Shown one piece after another: positions 59,020 to 64,000 of a DNA stretch of 64,000 bases. Position 1 is the stretch's first letter, and each line of letters begins with the position of its first letter. Origin of the DNA: Azolla caroliniana. Taxonomy: Eukaryota; Polypodiophyta. The translations under genes and the position numbers were made by a program. Below the pieces are notes generated by a model. That model had not been told where the DNA came from. It made no database searches and saw nothing but the letters and a program-made list of their open reading frames with translations. The stretch is taken from positions 2,294,001 to 2,358,000 of the forward strand of contig JBHGNT010000006.1 in NCBI GenBank assembly GCA_043228905.1, written 5' to 3'.

Positions 59020-62000
59020 ATGGAGTCTGCTTCTGATCGGACTCAGATATCATTAGCTACGTCCTCCCCGCGTAACTCCTTCATGTTTCTGCTCCCTCTC
59101 ATAATACTTGTCATAACACCTGCCTTCCTCTCTGCACAGCCACACACCTCATCCGCCTCCCTTCTTCCTGTTCCTGTTCCTGTTCCTGTTCTTTCCATCC
59201 ATCCAAACCCTCTCTTGGCCACGGTGAGACACCATTATACATTAATCTCATTATGTATGTATGTATGTATGTATGTATGTATGCATGCATGCATGGATGT
59301 ATGTATGCATGCATGTATGTATGTATGTATGTATGTATGTATGTATGTATGTATGTATGTATGTATTTATGCATGCATGCATGCATGTATGTATGCATGT
59401 TTTATACATCTATGTATGTTTTCTTTGGTTTTCATTTGTTCATGATCAATGTGCTTCTCTTTTCGAGGTTCCCCCCCCCCCAAGGAAGGAACTGATTGAT
59501 TTTCCCATTTTATGTAGGCCCGCTCGATCAAACATGACGCGTTTCGAAGCCCCGAGATGTTCCCGCGAAGGGATCCCTTGAACTCATTCCAGGTGTATGT
59601 TGATGGCTTCAATATAAAAGATCAACACTATTGGAGTGTACGTCCCCATGTTAACTCACCACTCAACCTTGGTATATATGTATGTATGTATGTTACAATG
59701 TCAATTGAGTATATTATTTAATATGACGGGTTTTGGGGCTTGTGGGCTTTTTAGAAACCGTTTAACCACTTAGTGTAAGAAACATATTCTTAATGAGTTT
59801 AATGTTATGTAACCAATTAGACCTAAGACAATCTCTGTGCGATGACGTTTAGTGGCCGACTTCCTCTATATGAGTTTCAAGTGTACATTTTGTGGTTTGA
59901 AGCACCACATTATCCTTGGGAAATCCCATATATGTTAGCATTATTTTGTGGGGTTTCTCACCTCAACCCAAAATTAATTCCCAATTGGTAACATACATTA
60001 TTACTCAAATAGAAATGTTTGCGTGGATGTATATGCATGTTAAATTAATAATATGAATACCAAAACCTTTTATGCTTTGTATTTAGACTTTGGTTGCCAG
60101 TCTGTTATATTTACAGGGATATGGGCTTTTGCAATGGCATTTATATGTTTGTCATTTGGAATAGCAACATCAATATGGTGGTTTTCAGAGGATAGATGTA
60201 TTGGAGCTGTTTTGCATTCCCATTCCAACTTTCCATGGCGACTATATTATGTTGGCATTGTCCAATTCAGCATCATAGCTATGTGAGTACGATTGGTTCT
60301 TTGTTTTCTGTGAAATTTATGTGAATTCGGCAACATAACTATGTGAGTACCCTTGGACTGAATGCTATGTAGTTTATGCCACCTAGTTGACTATTGATAG
60401 ATCAAAATGACTTCAAATGGGGTTTCCTTTTACGACAAAAGTAAGTCATTTAAAAATTGACAATTGTCTCCTGAGTTGATGATTTTGTAATATAGATTTG
60501 TGATTTTTAGGTCAACATAAAGGTGCACCATCCAAACTTACATGAGATATTGTTTAAACTTTAAATGCATTCAAGTGCCTTCAAGGTATTGCTTGTGTGG
60601 ACAGGATTTTGAAATCCATATCCATATCATATCATGTGGTAGCGCTTAAGATGACATTAGCACGCTTCCCTTATTCCATTTATTGCTTTAGGGTGATATT
60701 CCTTTCAATTGTTCAAAAAACATAAAGTAAAATATAGGATCATATAACTAATGTGTGAGGTACAAATGACTTGTAAAACATCTATTTATTAATATTGCAA
60801 TACTATTACATGACATTATCAATAGAAGACAAAGAAGAAGAAGCCAATAGGAATGCTTTGGAAACCACACAGGAACAAATAAATAAGATTGCATATCACA
60901 ATATAATAGAAGACAAAGAAGAAGAAGCCAATAGGAATGCTTTGGAAACCACACGGGAACAAATAAATAAGATTGCATATCACAATATAAACACTTAACT
61001 TCGAAAACAAAAGTAGTTACAAAATTTCAATATTTTGTTACATGTTTGCCTAAAGGATGTATGGGTTATCTGCATTTCCCACGAAATACAATGAAAGCAT
61101 TCCTTTTACTACATTTTGTTTTTTATATTACAGTACTAGTGTTGGAGTAATATATTGGGGTAGCTATGAAAGTAACAAACAAATCAAAGAGTCAACCGAT
61201 GTCATTCTATCAAATGTAGATCAAGTGATAAACCAAGTTGAGCATGCTATTGATACAGTTGAAGGTGTCACCTCCCCATTGATGAGTGAAAGTCTTAACA
61301 AAACCATTAATGATGCATGTGATAAGATGAATAGCACCGCGAAGGAGTTGCAATCACATTTTAGAGATGGGAAAGCAAAATTCAATAGAAATTTCATGAA
61401 TATGTATGCCTTTCCTTGGTGCTTGTCATGAGTAATCCTACATCAAATTTATTTTGGCTTGATTTATATAATTTGTTTCACTACAGGAAGATATTGTTGG
61501 CAAGCTCTGCTACAATAATACCAACAACTATCTTTATAGGGATTGGTATGTTTCTATCCAAACTAAATAGACTAGAGACGATTGATTCATCATAATCTTG
61601 CAACCATTCAAAAATTTGATGTCATGTAACAATTCGAGATTGAGTAATTGTGTAACAACTCGACATAGAGATTAGGTCATTGCTAGAAAATTTAGCTTTC
61701 AAGAATTTAACGCATACATTATCTTGGTTCAAAAAAAATGACAATGTCTTAATGGTCTAAACTTTTTTTAAGTTCTAACAAATTTTAGTTGGAGCCTTGA
61801 AATTTTGACATTTGAAAATCATGCATAGCATATCCCCACATGGTTTTAGGGTTCTTTTTGATGTGGTATTTTTCAAGCAATCAACTTTCATACTTAGATA
61901 CAATTTCCATATATTTGAGATATGGCAAGTAACGATACTTAACTATCAAATCAATCAATTTTATTCATTGAGGCTAATTTAAGTGCATCTCTTAGCTATT

Positions 62001-63042
62001 GCAGCCTTATCATTAACTAATACATTTTTTTCCCTTTCCCGGGACATCAATAACATGATCAAAATATCTCTTTTGGGAGGTGTAAGAAACTTAGACATTT
62101 TTAAACATCGTTGAACTCTTGTATATAAAACAAAACTTCCCATTGCATTATACAATATTTCATTATAGTTTTATGTGAATCTCTCTTCTCATTTTCATAA
62201 GACAGAAGCTTTTTAAAGATACCATAAACAACTTCAAAGATAATAAATAATGATAAAACAATATTGTATGTATTTTACTGTCGAATGATCGACTAGTTTT
62301 AGAACGTTACGGTTTAGTTGTTTAATGTTACGGTTTAGTCACTGCATTTCAAGGCATATTCTAAGGACTCTAAGTGAAATAATAACAAGATTCACATCAA
62401 ATTATCTTATGTAGCAAATAGTTTGGATCTATTCTTTCTTGATAGCATAATGTCATTGTTTCTATTGGCATATATATCAGAATGTTCGAATAATGTTAAA
62501 GATGCGTGAAACTTGACCATTTTAGCTTGTTTACAACCAGCTTGAATTCTTCTCAAATGAGACAACTCCATGATTTTTTTTAAAATAATGTGTCCTTGTA
62601 TATAGTATGTGCACATGAATATCATCGATATGTTGTTACGGTTACTATAGAATGGAGGTAAAAGAATTCAACTTCACACCTTTTACTTAAATGTAACACT
62701 ACCAACATGACAGGATATATAAATAAAATAATGATTATATGTAATATGAGTAGAATCATTGATAATCTCATAGTTTTGTCTTTTATTATCATTGGATGTC
62801 TTGATGACTTCGGTTGCAGTTGCTGTTTTGAAAGTTTGGTGCAAAATACTTAGAATGTAAGAGTTCCATATCCTCACATGCATGTTTGGAATGGTACACC
62901 ATAATCATAGCGCTTTCTCTTTTAAAGACACACAGGTTAGAATAATCTAACTCTTTTCCACCTTCAACAGATGTTTTCTTACGATGGCAGTCGTCTTGTT
63001 TGTTTCATGGTTCTTAGCTGGAATATGCTTTGTGCTTTCCAA
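59020..63042 (+). CDS. multi-pass membrane protein, plant tweety/prominin-like family (3' end outside window)
   Basis: Six exons are visible (59020-59223, 59518-59637, 60101-60282, 61134-61403, 61487-61545, 62971-63042). A signal peptide covers about residues 20-39 (FMFLLPLIILVITPAFLSA). Exon 2 holds the family signature RRDPLNSFQVYVDGFNIKDQ then HYWS. Exon 3 carries a membrane segment (GIWAFAMAFICLSFGIA) and the start of another (YYVGIVQFSIIA), completed in exon 4 by TSVGVIYWG. The long Asn/Lys/Glu-rich luminal or extracellular loop (VDQVINQVEHAIDTVEG) contains NKT and NST glycosylation sites. Two further membrane segments follow (ILLASSATIIPTTIFIGI; VVLFVSWFLAGICFVLS). Exons 1-5 join in phase; the exon 5-6 junction does not (see findings), so a small exon may be missing between them. 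The gene continues beyond the right edge. In plants this family is called plasma-membrane or transmembrane proteins of unknown role. Confidence 0.85.
59252..59402. repeat. (TATG)n/(CATG)n microsatellite in intron 1
   Basis: Long TATG repeat with GCATGCATGC interruptions, inside the first intron. Frames across it (poly YVCM) are artefacts. A short (TATG)5 recurs at 59674-59694 in intron 2. Confidence 0.95.
59471..59481. repeat. poly-C tract
   Basis: 11 consecutive C residues in intron 1, just before exon 2. Confidence 0.9.
60821..60988 (+). repeat. tandem 84-bp duplication encoding a 28-residue repeat, in intron 3
   Basis: Two nearly identical 84-bp units start at 60821 and 60905. In the plus frame each encodes a charged 28-residue unit (EDKEEEANRNALETT then EQINKIAYHNI) in a frame running 60795-60998. 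The unit length is a multiple of three and each unit is open. It lies in the third intron of the membrane-protein gene. The role is unknown; it could be a decayed insertion. Confidence 0.8.
61546..62970. other. intron 5 of the membrane-protein gene
   Basis: AT-rich, about 1.4 kb, with no recognised element. A small exon is expected somewhere here if family length is conserved, but I could not place it. Confidence 0.4.
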
Positions 63043-64000
63043 GTATATACCTTTATCTCTAACTTTTTGATGAAAAAAATTTATGTTAATTATAGTAGGA
63101 TGTATACAAAAAATTGGCAAGTTCCATTTTAGTGTATAGAAGGTTATGTTATTGGCTTCACTACACACTTAATGGTTTAATGCTTAACATCTCGAGAAAA
63201 GGTAACATTGACCTTGGGGGGTATCCATAAGTTATATGAAAAAAGAAGACAAAACTAAAATAGCAATAACCTCTACAACTTAACCTTTAGAAAACTTCTC
63301 AACTAACCATCATTTGAACGTAGCTACAAAAGGTCTAGGTATTAGAGAGATTCCAATGAAAAGTAGCGATAAATAAATATAGTCAATTAGGTCAAAGAGT
63401 GGTCTATTAGATTATGGATAACAAACTTTAGTATGTTATTGTTTGATCATAGATGTAATGAATGTAGGGTGTGGAACCCTATTGTGCAACTACTTATATT
63501 TATTTGAGGCAAACGGGTATGGCTTTCCTATGAAGGTGCATTGCCCCTTCCCGTGGTAAGAGTGTACTACTAATGCATGCTCTCCCATTGTAGGGAACAT
63601 AGTCGGTGGGGCATAGTCTGGTTTGGTGGAAAATCTAATATTTAGTTAACCTTAATCACGTTTTATTAGCAAAAAAGTGTGTTGTCCTCCAAGGCCATTT
63701 TGACCACAAGCCCAAAAATGTTATACCAAGTGAATTTAAGAAAGCCATGCCTTAATGTAAAGAGATTTGGTTTGTATAAGCCAAGGTGAACCAAAAACAT
63801 GAAGACTATTCTATAATCAATCATGTAACATGAGATCTGCCACTTTAATGTATTACAAATATCTCTTCATATTGTGTGTAGAAGAATAAGAAGAAGTCTA
63901 TTGATGTCTCTAAGATGTCAATGTTGCATTTGAGGCAAAACTAATGTAGTTGCATAACTTGTTTATGTGCTTGAGAAATGAAAATTGAAACAAATACTAA
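63043..64000. other. right edge, probable intron of the membrane-protein gene
   Basis: Starts with a donor-like GTATAT right after exon 6. No convincing next exon could be found before the window ends. Confidence 0.4.

Overview
This is plant nuclear DNA. It holds spliced genes with GT/AG introns inside AT-rich intergenic DNA rich in microsatellites, minisatellites and transposon relics. The gene set is land-plant specific: a plastid ADP-glucose pyrophosphorylase small subunit, a PLS-class PPR protein, a leucine-rich-repeat extensin and a plant prolyl 4-hydroxylase. The PPR gene is intronless with near-identical tandem modules, which suggests a fern or another seed-free vascular plant. That taxonomic guess is inference only.

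Layout: 0.75-4.85 kb (minus) is a seven-exon CDK-like protein kinase with an N-myristoylation start. 5-13 kb has no recognised gene but holds a hAT-like MITE with an 8-bp target duplication and a 3' LINE fragment. 13.3-16.9 kb (plus) is the nine-exon AGPase small subunit. 19.8-28.2 kb (minus) is a seven-exon WD40 protein with a 4-kb second intron. 31.5-31.9 kb holds tRNA-like (SINE-type) sequences, followed by the intronless PPR gene (32.1-35.4 kb, plus). Its eight modules repeat at exactly 306 bp and its DYW-like C terminus is degenerate. 36-41 kb is repeat-rich, with a 140-bp GA tract and two more tRNA-like units.

41.28-42.76 kb (plus) is an LRX-type LRR-extensin with a clear TATA box. 43.2-45.4 kb is a cluster of five or six unrelated tandem arrays. 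46.26-47.47 kb (minus) is an intronless ARM-repeat gene. 50.9-53.5 kb (minus) is an eight-exon prolyl 4-hydroxylase. A second LINE fragment of the same family lies near 57.3 kb. From 59.0 kb to the right edge (plus) is a multi-exon membrane protein of a tweety/prominin-like plant family, whose 3' end is outside the window.

The genes are independent and form no operon. The only functional link is that the prolyl hydroxylase and the LRR-extensin belong to the same cell-wall hydroxyproline-rich glycoprotein pathway. I did not find a clear new multi-gene system. The best leads are the SINE-like family, the hAT MITE, the evenly spaced PPR array with a broken DYW domain and duplicated tail, and an in-frame 28-residue tandem repeat inside an intron. 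Exon boundaries were read by eye from splice sites, phase and family conservation; no search was run.
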